From Pontibacter burrus (GTDB taxonomy: Bacteria; Bacteroidota; Bacteroidia; Cytophagales; Hymenobacteraceae), in NCBI RefSeq assembly GCF_010686685.1, contig NZ_JAAGWD010000001.1, positions 434,001 through 498,000 of the forward strand: DNA of 64,000 nt. The letters run 5' to 3'. A model generated the notes under the pieces. That model searched no databases, was not told the origin of the DNA, and saw only the letters and a list, made by a program, of their open reading frames with translations. Positions 44,846-53,459 of the stretch are shown here, one piece after another. The stretch's first letter is position 1. Every line of letters starts with the position of its first letter. The translations under genes and the position numbers were made by a program.

Positions 44846-45922
44846 ATGAAATGGTCGTTAACGCTGGGCAGAGTAGCCGGCATAAAAATTCTGGTGCACT
44901 GGACCTTTGTGCTGTTGCTGGGTTGGGTGGCTTTTTCTGAAGCACAGCGTGGCAGCGACCTGAACACCATTCTGCTGGCTATTGGTTTTGTGCTGGCTGT
45001 TTTCTTTTGCGTGGTGCTGCACGAGTTGGGCCATTCACTCACAGCCAAACGCTACGGCATTAAAACCCGCATGATCACGCTGCTGCCTATAGGTGGCGTA
45101 GCCAGCCTGGAGCAGATGCCTGAAAACCCGAAACAGGAACTTTTAATTGCGCTGGCAGGCCCGGCTGTGAATGTAGTGATCGCGCTATTACTTTGGTTGG
45201 TATTGCCTGGCCTGAGCAGTGTGCCCAACGAAGATTTTTTTATGCGGATAACAGCTGCCAACTTCTTCTACATGCTACTGTTCGTGAATATTGTGTTAGT
45301 ATTATTCAATGCCATTCCGGCTTTCCCGATGGATGGGGGCCGTGTGTTGCGGGCGCTGCTGGCCTTTAAACTGGGCAGGGTGCGCGCCACCCAAATTGCG
45401 GCAAACCTGGGCCAATTGCTGGCTATCTTCTTTGTGTTCTATGGGTTCTTCGCCAATCCTTTCCTGATTCTGATTGGTTTGTTCGTGTTTTTTGGCGCCT
45501 ATACCGAGAATGTGGTGGTGCAGCAACTGGACTTTTTGCGTGGCCACGTGGTGCGGGAAGGCATGATGACCAACTATGTTACCCTGACCCCGACCGATAC
45601 CGTAAAAGATGCACTTGAAAAACTCCTGATGGGCTCAGAACACGACTTTATAGTGGAGCAGGAAGGCACAGTACTCGGCACGCTTACCCGCGGGCAGCTG
45701 ATTCAGGCGCTGAAAGGAAACAAAACCGAAGCACCAGTAGGCGAGATCATGAGCACCGACATTGTTACCTTTGATGTGCGCGATAAACTGGCCAATGCCT
45801 ACACCGAACTGCAGAAATCAAAAGCGCCACTCTATCCGGTTCTGGAAAACGGTCGCCTGGCCGGCGTTATCAACACCGATAACATCAACGAGTTTATCAT
45901 GATCAAATCAGCGCTGCAGTAA
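44846..45922 (+). CDS. Site-2-protease-family (M50) membrane metallopeptidase with CBS domains
   Basis: A 358-aa multi-pass protein. The zinc motif HELGH (59-63) lies in a transmembrane helix, and the third-ligand motif NAIPAFPMDGGRVLRALL has Asp163. Two CBS modules occupy ~235-358 (MTNYVTLTPTDTVKDALEKL and IMSTDIVTFDVRDKLANAY). These enzymes cut membrane-embedded substrates, and the CBS pair may gate activity by nucleotide binding. The target is unknown. It lies between the GH13 and thioredoxin-NHL genes with 67- and 77-bp gaps. Confidence 0.9.
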   Translation: MKWSLTLGRVAGIKILVHWTFVLLLGWVAFSEAQRGSDLNTILLAIGFVLAVFFCVVLHELGHSLTAKRYGIKTRMITLLPIGGVASLEQMPENPKQELLIALAGPAVNVVIALLLWLVLPGLSSVPNEDFFMRITAANFFYMLLFVNIVLVLFNAIPAFPMDGGRVLRALLAFKLGRVRATQIAANLGQLLAIFFVFYGFFANPFLILIGLFVFFGAYTENVVVQQLDFLRGHVVREGMMTNYVTLTPTDTVKDALEKLLMGSEHDFIVEQEGTVLGTLTRGQLIQALKGNKTEAPVGEIMSTDIVTFDVRDKLANAYTELQKSKAPLYPVLENGRLAGVINTDNINEFIMIKSALQ

Positions 45923-45999
45923 GTTGCTATAGTTGTGGCGTTGCAAAACCTTTCCTATAGTTGGCGGTAACTATAGAATTACACCATCCACTATAAAGT

Positions 46000-47415
46000 A
46001 TGCTGACAGGCCGCGTAAATGCCCCCGACCTACGAACTGCCCATGGCTGGCTGAACACTAACCGCGAGCTAACTATAAAAGACCTGCGGGGTAAAATTGT
46101 GCTGCTCGATTTCTGGACCTTTGGCTGCATCAACTGCCAGCACATCGTGCCCGACCTGAAGCGCCTGGAAGAAGAATTCAACGACGTGCTGGTGGTAATT
46201 GGCGTACATTCCGCTAAGTTCGATGCCGAAAAGCAGAACGAAACGATAAAACAAGCCATCCTGAAATTCGGGATTGAGCACCCGGTGTTGAACGACGCCG
46301 ACTATAAACTATGGGACCAGTATGGCATAAAAGCATGGCCAACTATAGTTTTGATAGACCCGCATGGCAAAGTGGTTGGGCAGCATGCCGGCGAAGGTGT
46401 TTACGATAGGGTGCAACCTTACATACAGCGCCTGAAAGCTGAGTTTAAAGACGAACTGAACTACGAGCCTGTCGATTTCCACGTGGAGCGCCGCGAGACT
46501 TCTGTGCTCTTCTTCCCGTCCAAGCTCATCAGCGACCCCGAAGGCAATATTTACCTATCCGACAGTGGGCACAATCGGATTTTAAAACTAAATCAGCAAG
46601 GGTTGATTCTTGAAACGATTGGCAGTGGCGAACAAGGATTTAGTGACGGTAACTATAGCAATGCCACTTTTTACGAACCACACGGCATGGCGCTGCGCGG
46701 TGATATGTTGTATATAGCCGATGCCAAGAACAACGCCATCCGGAAAGTAGACCTGAAACACAAAATGGTAACAACTATAGCTGGCAACGGCGAGCTGGAT
46801 TATTACTTTATGGATGAACGCACCCAGGAACCGGTTAACCCCAACAGCCCTTGGGATTTGCTTATTTACGGGGAGAGCATGTTTATTGCCAGTGCCGGTA
46901 ACCACCAGGTGCTGCGCATGGATCTGAACACAGAAAAAGTATACCGTTTTGCCGGCTCCGGCCGCGAAGCCCTGGCAGATGGCCGTTGGCTGGAATCTGC
47001 TTTTAACCAGCCCAGCGGACTGGCCATAAACGGAAATGTACTGTACGTAGCCGATGCCGAAGCCAGCGCCATCCGAACTATAAACATCGATACTGGCATG
47101 GTGCTCACCCCGCTCGGCCAAGGCTTGTTCGATTTTGGAGATATAGATGGACATGTAGACGATGCCCTGCTGCAGCACTGCGTAGGCGTAGAGATTATAG
47201 ACAGCGACGTATACATTGCCGACACCTACAACGGTAAAATAAAAGTGCTCGACCTGAGCCGCAATCGCGTTCGCACCCTAACCAGCGGCCTGCACGAACC
47301 CAACGATCTGCTCTTCCTGAACGGCAAACTATGGGTTACCAGTACCAACAGCCACCAGCTTTTTAAAGTAGACTTGAACACCGGCGAGAAGGAAGAAGTT
47401 TTGATTGTTAGTTGA
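46000..47415 (+). CDS. Thioredoxin-like protein with NHL-repeat propeller
   Basis: A 471-aa protein. A thioredoxin fold covers ~1-150 with active-site CINC (Cys43/Cys46, WTFGCINCQH) and GIKAWPTIVLIDPHG. NHL repeats form a beta-propeller over ~160-471 (DPEGNIYLSDSGHNRILKL, YIADAKNNAIRKVDL, VADAEASAIRTI). The domain order is that of NHLRC2-like proteins. No signal peptide is visible, so it is probably cytoplasmic and redox-related; partners are unknown. The last codons and stop lie in an ATTGTTAG-type simple repeat. Confidence 0.86.
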   Translation: MLTGRVNAPDLRTAHGWLNTNRELTIKDLRGKIVLLDFWTFGCINCQHIVPDLKRLEEEFNDVLVVIGVHSAKFDAEKQNETIKQAILKFGIEHPVLNDADYKLWDQYGIKAWPTIVLIDPHGKVVGQHAGEGVYDRVQPYIQRLKAEFKDELNYEPVDFHVERRETSVLFFPSKLISDPEGNIYLSDSGHNRILKLNQQGLILETIGSGEQGFSDGNYSNATFYEPHGMALRGDMLYIADAKNNAIRKVDLKHKMVTTIAGNGELDYYFMDERTQEPVNPNSPWDLLIYGESMFIASAGNHQVLRMDLNTEKVYRFAGSGREALADGRWLESAFNQPSGLAINGNVLYVADAEASAIRTINIDTGMVLTPLGQGLFDFGDIDGHVDDALLQHCVGVEIIDSDVYIADTYNGKIKVLDLSRNRVRTLTSGLHEPNDLLFLNGKLWVTSTNSHQLFKVDLNTGEKEEVLIVS

Positions 47416-47586
47416 TGATTGTCGATTGTTAGCAGGTTCGAGTAACAAGCCTTTGCCGCAAGTTTGCAACTTGTAGTTATAGGTGGGGCCAGTTTATAGC
47501 CGGCAAAACTATAGTTCCGGGAAATACTAGCTACAAACTGGCGGCATGCTCACCAGCAATCAACAATAAACAATCAGCAATCAAAC
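47401..47586. repeat. Inverted pair of AACAATC-type simple repeats between convergent genes
   Basis: GATTGTTAGTTGATGATTG units at 47401-47432 face CAATCAACAATAAACAATCAGCAATC units at 47557-47586. They flank the spacer between the thioredoxin-NHL and DinB genes, and the left copy overlaps the stop codon. Confidence 0.6.
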
Positions 47587-47594
47587 TTACGCTG

Positions 47595-48146
47595 CTAACT
47601 GGTCACTAATACCGCTTCTTGTTTTACTCTGAGTGCCTGTTGTAGGTGGCGCTCCTGGTGGGTAACTATAAACTCCAGCGTTTCGCCGATCCGCATTTTC
47701 AGCAGCTTAAAGAACTCTACCGGAATGACTTTCTTGTTCAGGTTAGCAGTTTTGGCGCTTCGCAATAGGTTTTCCAAGTCTTGCAGGTGCTCCAGAAACT
47801 CGGTTATAGTTGCGGTGCTTAGCTGGCTGTTGGCCGGGTTCATGTGCTTTACCGTTTTGTGCTTTTTGCCATTTTGCGGGCGCACCATCTCCAGCGATTT
47901 CTTGCCCAACCAACTATAGCTAATGCCAGGTGCAGAGTTATTGCTTGTATGCTTAGTTATGGCTTTGGCAAGAGCAGGGTTGTAATAGCGGCTGTAGCGG
48001 TTCAGATGTTCCAGGCACTCCAGTATGCTCCAGCTTTCAGGGGCAGATTTATAGTTCAGTAGGCTATTGTCCAACGACGATATCTCCGAAACTATAGTTT
48101 GGTACTGCCCGCTAACCATCTGCTCTAGTTGTTCTAATGTGATCAT
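47595..48146 (-). CDS. DinB-family protein
   Basis: A 183-aa cytoplasmic four-helix protein of the DinB/YfiT metal-binding superfamily. The segments WSILECLEHLNRYSRYYNPAL and FIVTHQERHLQQ carry the spaced histidines that bind a metal. Family members include thiol-transferases and stress-induced proteins of uncertain activity, so no specific reaction is assigned. Confidence 0.82.
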   Translation of the reverse strand: MITLEQLEQMVSGQYQTIVSEISSLDNSLLNYKSAPESWSILECLEHLNRYSRYYNPALAKAITKHTSNNSAPGISYSWLGKKSLEMVRPQNGKKHKTVKHMNPANSQLSTATITEFLEHLQDLENLLRSAKTANLNKKVIPVEFFKLLKMRIGETLEFIVTHQERHLQQALRVKQEAVLVTS

Positions 48147-48252
48147 GTGACTATAGTTTGTTTTGTGAACAGCTTTGCCCCGATCAGGATTTATGATTTC
48201 GGGCCAGCTTAATCGTAGCTACAAGATTCGCTCGAGTAGGGCGGAGTATGGG

Positions 48253-49116
48253 TTAGATAGTAAAGTGCTCCCTATGATACCGGAGAAAATCTTTATTGAT
48301 CTGATGCTCAGGTTTTACAGTTAGTTTGCCATCTAAACCAACTAAAGTAAAATCATCATCAATCATAAATCCACCAAAGTCAAACATTACATGATGATTA
48401 GGACACAAGCAGAGCAGGTTATCTAACGTATCCGGACCATGATGCGGCTCACCGAGTGGTTTTATATGGGCTGCTTCAGCATAAAAACCAGCATTTGTAA
48501 AAAGCTTTGTGTTACATACCTGGCAGTGAAAATTATAAATTTCTTTTACTCTTATAGTTAAACTATAGTCGCGGTTAATTCGCTGCTGTATAACTGTTGT
48601 TCGGGTTGTCTTTGCATATTCCGGAGCATCTTCTTTAACTTCAAAGCCAAGGCTTTTGTCAGTATCTATCTTCTCTAGACGGAACAGCCAAACGTTAAAG
48701 CCAGATTTACCTTTCTTCTTCCAATACTTAACTACTTTGTATAAACCATCATACCTGTAGCCAAACTCAGGAGAGAATTGAGACTTATGGCTCGCACCCC
48801 TTATTACTCTGACCGGCAACCCATTCTGGCAGTTAATTGCTAAGGCTAAGTTTTTGTCTGATAGAATCTGATTAGCCACTTGTTTCTTAGAGTCCGGGTC
48901 TCTTCCGCCATGCCCCGTATAGATAATCACATCGCCTAAATCCTGATCATCTTCATAGCCACCGGAAAGAACTATAGAGTCAGCACCTTCTTTTTGAGAG
49001 CCGCTTATACCAGCTTGGGTTGGCCTATGAACTTTGCTATGCGAAAGCGTTAGTCTGTTTTCAAAATTATCCCCTTCGTAAACATTAGGGATGTGCCCAA
49101 AGATGCGCTCAGCCAT
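48253..49116 (-). CDS. SRA (YDG)-HNH modification-dependent restriction endonuclease
   Basis: A 287-aa protein. Residues ~5-148 form an SRA/YDG domain (FGHIPNVYEGDNFENRLTL, HRPTQAGISGS, SGGYEDDQDLGDVIIYTGHGG, and YRYDGLYKV giving the YDG motif), a fold that flips out 5-methylcytosine-type bases. Residues ~185-287 form an HNH nuclease with zinc cysteines (Cys198, Cys201, Cys236/238), catalytic AAH (His217), Asn233 and His242. It is thus a likely Type IV-like enzyme cutting modified foreign DNA. There is no methyltransferase nearby. The gene is more AT-rich than its neighbours, which hints at horizontal acquisition. Confidence 0.88.
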   Translation of the reverse strand: MAERIFGHIPNVYEGDNFENRLTLSHSKVHRPTQAGISGSQKEGADSIVLSGGYEDDQDLGDVIIYTGHGGRDPDSKKQVANQILSDKNLALAINCQNGLPVRVIRGASHKSQFSPEFGYRYDGLYKVVKYWKKKGKSGFNVWLFRLEKIDTDKSLGFEVKEDAPEYAKTTRTTVIQQRINRDYSLTIRVKEIYNFHCQVCNTKLFTNAGFYAEAAHIKPLGEPHHGPDTLDNLLCLCPNHHVMFDFGGFMIDDDFTLVGLDGKLTVKPEHQINKDFLRYHREHFTI

Positions 49117-49175
49117 GGGGTTACAGTTGTTGATGTATTAGTAAATGTAGTTAATTATCAGAACAATACTATATC

Positions 49176-49460
49176 CTACCGCCGCTGCTCAAACTTGTTA
49201 AACCCAGCCAATCCATCCAACTCCTTTACTTCCACTTTCTCCACTCGCGCACGGTCCGGCCCATGATGTGCCCAGGTTTCGAGCTGAGCTATAGTTTCAG
49301 GGTTGCCTTCGGCTTCTAAGTACACGGTGCCGTCTGGCTCGTTCTGCACAAAACCGGTAAGGCCAAGTTCCTGTGCTTTCTCCTGGGTGCTGGCCCTGAA
49401 AAAGACTCCCTGTACTTTTCCGTATACTTTCATGGAAACCCGTTTATAGTTGTTGTTCAT
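49176..49460 (-). CDS. acyP: Acylphosphatase
   Basis: A 94-aa protein with the family core [19 protein letters not shown] (catalytic Arg) and [20 protein letters not shown] (catalytic Asn). It hydrolyses carboxyl-phosphate bonds of acyl phosphates in the cytoplasm. Length is usual for the family. It stands alone between the SRA-HNH and serine dehydratase genes. Confidence 0.93.
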   Translation of the reverse strand: MNNNYKRVSMKVYGKVQGVFFRASTQEKAQELGLTGFVQNEPDGTVYLEAEGNPETIAQLETWAHHGPDRARVEKVEVKELDGLAGFNKFEQRR

Positions 49461-49665
49461 GGTTTTATAGTTTAAGTTAGCTGCATCATGTGCTACGCAA
49501 CAAAGTTAAGCTTGTTAGCCAGGGTTTTACAGCGCCCGGGGTAGAACAAAACAGGGTAGTGCTGTTGTTATACTATAAGCCCCAACTATAGGGCTTTGCT
49601 GAAATTTGATTTATCTTTATTGCCGCCGTTTTTAAAAGCATCCGGTAGGTTTAGAACAGAACTAT

Positions 49666-50571
49666 ATGTCGTTATTATTCACTGATTTTAAGAGCTGGGA
49701 CGCGCACTGCGCTGAAACCGGCCAACCACTATACCAGCCGGTACTGGAATACGAAATTGAGCAGAAAGGCCGTACCGAAGAATTTATCTGGGAAAACATT
49801 GCCAAGGCGTACGAGGTGATGAAGGATGCCGTAAAAACCGGCCTCACCGAAAACATGACCTCGCGCTCGGGCATGGTAAACAACGGTGCTAAAAAAGTGG
49901 CCAACTCACCGGTTACCGTGCTGTCGCCGGAGTTTCAAATGCTGGTTTCAAGGGCGTTGGGTGCTAAGGAAGTAAACTCGTGCATGGGCCGTGTGGTGGC
50001 AGCGCCTACTGCCGGTGCGTCGGGTATTTTGCCGGGTGCCTTTACCACGCTGCAGGACCTGCATGGACTAGATGACAGAAAGATACATGAAGCCTTGCTG
50101 GTTGCAGCCGGTATAGCGCTTATTATTGAACAGAATGCCTCGCTGGCAGGTGCCGTAGGTGGTTGTCAGGCCGAAACTGGCAGTGCTGCTGCTATGGCAG
50201 CCGGCGGTATCGTTTACTGCCTGGGCGGCGATGTGAAGCAGGTGTTCAATGCCGTGGCCATTACTATACAGTGTATGCTTGGTTTGGTGTGCGACCCTGT
50301 TGCCGGGCTTGTAGAAGTGCCGTGTATAGTGCGTAATGCCAGTGCGGCTGCAATTGCTTATTCATCGTCGCAGTTGGCTATAGCTGGTGTAGACCCAGTT
50401 ATACCGGTAGACCAGTGCGTGGCTGCCCTCGGCGAAGTAGGCGAGAGCATGGAGCGTAAGTATAAAGAAACTGCTGAAGGTGGTCTGGCCAATACACCAC
50501 GTGCCCGCGAAATAGAAAGCTTTGTGCTGGTGCAGGACGTGGAAATTTTGCCTGACGAAGACACAGTGTAA
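49666..50571 (+). CDS. sdaAA: L-serine ammonia-lyase, iron-sulfur-dependent, alpha subunit
   Basis: A 301-aa protein matching the catalytic alpha chain: SCMGRVVAAPTAGASGILPGA (105-125), GGCQAETGSAAAMAAGG (165-181) and VCDPVAGLVEVPCIVRNA (208-225). Cys167, Cys209 and Cys220 probably bind the [4Fe-4S] cluster. It deaminates serine to pyruvate and ammonia. The beta subunit is not adjacent in this window; it may be encoded elsewhere. An AAGTTAGAAAG-type repeat begins directly after the stop codon. Confidence 0.9.
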   Translation: MSLLFTDFKSWDAHCAETGQPLYQPVLEYEIEQKGRTEEFIWENIAKAYEVMKDAVKTGLTENMTSRSGMVNNGAKKVANSPVTVLSPEFQMLVSRALGAKEVNSCMGRVVAAPTAGASGILPGAFTTLQDLHGLDDRKIHEALLVAAGIALIIEQNASLAGAVGGCQAETGSAAAMAAGGIVYCLGGDVKQVFNAVAITIQCMLGLVCDPVAGLVEVPCIVRNASAAAIAYSSSQLAIAGVDPVIPVDQCVAALGEVGESMERKYKETAEGGLANTPRAREIESFVLVQDVEILPDEDTV

Positions 50572-50936
50572 CAGTTAGAAAGTAGGGAAGTTAAAAAGTT
50601 AGAAAGGGTGGATGACCTGTGCGGTTATTTGCCCTTTTATTTTGTAGTGCAGGCAACTGTTTCTATAGTTAGATGCTCTTTATAGTTGAAGAACTATAGT
50701 TTATTATTGTCATTTCGAAAAAAGTGAGAAATCTTATGCAGCTTCTGAGTGGGACAGATAAGATCTCTTGTAGTTACGCTGGCTCTTTTCGACTCGCGTC
50801 TCAAGAGTACTCAGGATGACAAGTAATTTATTCCCCTCCTGGGAGGGGCAGGAGTGGGTTTACACTTTACCCGAATCATCGATAGACTACATCAATACCA
50901 AACTATAAAAAATCAATTGAGCGCTAACTATAAACT
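50572..50936. repeat. Gene-free stretch with three dispersed hairpin/simple repeats
   Basis: In order: an AAGTTAAAAAGTTAGAAAG simple repeat (50573-50607), an element bounded by TGTCATTTCGA (50708-50718) and TCAGGATGACA (50811-50821), and a CCCCTCC/GGAGGGG hairpin (50833-50848) related to those at 31134 and 60758. Several CTATAG copies are present. No gene is seen. Confidence 0.65.
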
Positions 50937-51662
50937 ATGAAAAAGCACCTGATCATCGCATCGCTGGCTGTGGCCACTACACTATCGGCGTGCACTGTAC
51001 CACAAATGGCTGTAGAATCCAGCTTTAAGCAGCAGGCCGAAGAGCTGCCGATAGCCGGGCGCAACATGTTTAAGCCGAATGGCAGCTTTACCATCGGCAA
51101 CTACACGGTTGTAAATGTAAAGCGTGGTTGGGTGCAAAAAAGCAGCACTAACATTTTTGGCTACAACGAGAACGAAGCCAGGCAGAAGTATCAGCTCACC
51201 TTACAAAACGAGCAGGGGCAACAGTGGTCGGTTGCCTCGGCAAGCTACCTGGGCATAAAGTCGTGGGAGGATGGCAACGGCCTTACAATAGAGCTTTCGC
51301 CGAACATGGAGTATTATGCCAGCCAGATCATCTCTCCGGATGGCGAGGAATGGCGCGTTTTAACTATAGATCCCCGGCATTATTTTAAGCGAAAGGACTT
51401 TGTAGGTGAGCTCACAAACGGGAGTACCACTTTTAAGCTGGAGCCGGTTTACAAATTTGAAGGCAAATCGCTACCACTTTCAGAGATAGTAGGATATGCG
51501 TTTCGGGATGCTAACGGCATGGTTGGAGCAGTGCAGGTTATAAACGGAGGTAAGGTGTGGCTAAAGCCTGACTTGCAGGCAGATACGCGTGCCGTAGTAG
51601 CCAGTGCCATGGCCTCGTTTTTGCTTTACAACAAGATAGAAGAAAGCTTTCAGGACAATTGA
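50937..51662 (+). CDS. Putative lipoprotein of unknown function
   Basis: A 241-aa protein with a lipoprotein signal (ATTLSAC, Cys19). The mature part is mixed beta (IGNYTVVNVKRGWVQKSS, YQLTLQNEQGQQWSVASASYLG, YASQIISPDGEEWRVLTID) with a hydrophobic C-terminal stretch (VVASAMASFLLYN). I do not recognise the family. It probably sits in the periplasm, lipid-anchored. It is 163 bp upstream of the DUF4407 gene on the same strand. Confidence 0.75.
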   Translation: MKKHLIIASLAVATTLSACTVPQMAVESSFKQQAEELPIAGRNMFKPNGSFTIGNYTVVNVKRGWVQKSSTNIFGYNENEARQKYQLTLQNEQGQQWSVASASYLGIKSWEDGNGLTIELSPNMEYYASQIISPDGEEWRVLTIDPRHYFKRKDFVGELTNGSTTFKLEPVYKFEGKSLPLSEIVGYAFRDANGMVGAVQVINGGKVWLKPDLQADTRAVVASAMASFLLYNKIEESFQDN

Positions 51663-51825
51663 ACTTAATCGAATAATGCTGCTGTTGCCGCTTTAAGCGT
51701 AAGTTCGTCCCTTTTTGCCGGCGGTTCGTCACATTTTAGAACTCAAAAGTATAAAAACCAGTAAGTTGCGCGTTAATAATGCAGGTCGTGCTTTGCGTCA
51801 GGCTTGTTCAGTTCAGTAAGAATAA

Positions 51826-53001
51826 ATGAAGAATTTTTTTTGGTGGTGCGCCGGTGCCGACGACACCATTTTAGAGAAGTGCTCTAAGTCGGAGCACGTA
51901 AAATATGCAGGTGTTGGTGCAACCGTGCTCTTTACAGGCGTGCTGGCCAGCTTATCGGGCGGTTATGCCCTTTACTCTGTGTTCGATTCGGTGCCTATGG
52001 CCATGGCTTTTGGCTTGTTGTGGGGTGCCGTTATCTTCAACCTCGATCGTTTTATAGTTTCCACTATCCGGAAAGAAGGCCGCTTCTGGAAAGAGTTACT
52101 GATGGTAACGCCGCGTATTTTGCTGGCGCTGATACTGGCAATCGTTATTTCTAAACCGCTGGAGCTGAAGATATTTGACAAAGAGATACAGGCCATTCTG
52201 AAAGAAAAGCAGGCCGAACTGGCGATACAGCATAAAACCCTGGTAGGCAAACAGTTTGCCGAAGTAGATTCTGTGAAGTCTGAGATTACGGCCATCCGTG
52301 CTGAGATTGAAGCGAAAGTGCAGGAGCGTAATAAACTATACGAACTGGTAGCTGCCGAAGCCGACGGTACAGGTGGTACAGGCAAAGTTGGTAAAGGCCC
52401 GATTTACGAAGAGAAAAAGCGCCAGTACGACAAAGTAGATGAAGAACTGAAGCTACTGCAGGCCAGCGCCGCCGACCGGATTCTGGTTAAGGAAAAACGC
52501 ATTGCCGACCTGATGAAACAGTACGACCAGACGGTAGCTGAAGGTCAGAAAAGTTTTTCTAACTACGATGGCCTAATGGCCCGTATTGATGCTCTGAACC
52601 AACTGCCGTGGTTGCCGGTGTTCTTTATTACATTGCTTTTCATCTGTCTGGAGACAGCCCCGATTTTCACGAAGCTCATCACTAACAAAGGCCCTTACGA
52701 TGATATTCTGAAAGGTGTGGAGCACGAACGTACCACCCAGGAAATGCAGCGTGTGCTGGAGCGCCAGAAACAGTACGACACCCGCCAAGCAGTAGCCGAA
52801 GCCAAGTTTGCTGCTCGTATGGAGTATGAAATTGATGCCAAACGCGAAGAAGAACGTATCAAGTCCGACGCTCATTTAGATGTGGTCCGCGAATCTGCAG
52901 CTGTATGGCGCGAGCGTAAACTAACTGATGTGAACCGCAGCCCGAATACCGCCGCCGAAATACTGAACGATGGCGAAGAGAACGGCTACTATAAGTGGTA
53001 A
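51826..53001 (+). CDS. DUF4407 membrane protein with long coiled coil
   Basis: A 391-aa protein. The N-terminal FFWWCAGADDTILEKC motif is typical of DUF4407. Three transmembrane helices lie at ~24-55, 57-79 and 90-112, a coiled coil at ~112-255 (EIQAILKEKQAELAIQHK, KKRQYDKVDEELKLLQ), a fourth helix at ~263-288 and a charged C-terminal helical region. The family has no established function. A terminator follows. Confidence 0.85.
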   Translation: MKNFFWWCAGADDTILEKCSKSEHVKYAGVGATVLFTGVLASLSGGYALYSVFDSVPMAMAFGLLWGAVIFNLDRFIVSTIRKEGRFWKELLMVTPRILLALILAIVISKPLELKIFDKEIQAILKEKQAELAIQHKTLVGKQFAEVDSVKSEITAIRAEIEAKVQERNKLYELVAAEADGTGGTGKVGKGPIYEEKKRQYDKVDEELKLLQASAADRILVKEKRIADLMKQYDQTVAEGQKSFSNYDGLMARIDALNQLPWLPVFFITLLFICLETAPIFTKLITNKGPYDDILKGVEHERTTQEMQRVLERQKQYDTRQAVAEAKFAARMEYEIDAKREEERIKSDAHLDVVRESAAVWRERKLTDVNRSPNTAAEILNDGEENGYYKW

Positions 53002-53024
53002 AAAAAGAATAAACTATAGATATG

Positions 53025-53063
53025 AAACGCCCGGAAAGTGTAAAAGCTTGTCCGGGCGTTTTT
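53025..53063 (+). terminator. Terminator of the DUF4407 gene
   Basis: Stem AAACGCCCGGA (53025-53035) with TCCGGGCGTTT (53051-53061) is followed by T residues. It lies 24 bp after the stop. Confidence 0.88.
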
Positions 53064-53459
53064 GTTTATCTCACCCCAGCCCTCTCCTAAAAACAGGAGA
53101 GGGCGCCTAGATATTATTCTATAGTTAGTGTTTTTACACTTTTGCTGTTTCGGACTTCTTTGTCCGAAACCAATCTGCTGCGGACTTCCTAGTCCGCGTT
53201 ATTCTGGTTACTTCCTTTCTTCTGTCATCCTGAAAGGATCTTGGTTGTTGGGAGATTAGGCTACTACTATAACCCATCCCTCCCGAGAGGGGAATTTCGG
53301 CAACTTCTATAGTTTTAGCTATAGTTCTATAGTTACTGTTACACATACGCAAGTGAGCACGGGAACTATAAACTTTGCTGTTATTCGTGCTTTTTTACAC
53401 ATCGTGACTGCTATACTTTTCCAGAAATCGTAACTTGCAGTAACCAAACCCATCCTGAC
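53064..53459. repeat. Gene-free stretch with a string of dispersed hairpins
   Basis: It contains a perfect 10-bp hairpin GCCCTCTCCT/AGGAGAGGGC (53079-53104), two consecutive related hairpins TTTCGGAC/GTCCGAAA (53148-53169) and GCGGAC/GTCCGC (53180-53197), a CCTCCCGAGAGGGGAATT element (about 53278-53295), and several CTATAG copies between 53290 and 53335. The first element also occurs, less perfectly, at 31050 and 60604. Confidence 0.7.

Noticed and set aside
48253..49116. A complete restriction-modification system around the SRA-HNH gene
   Set aside because: The neighbours are DinB-family and acylphosphatase genes. There is no methyltransferase or specificity subunit, so it is a solitary modification-dependent enzyme.
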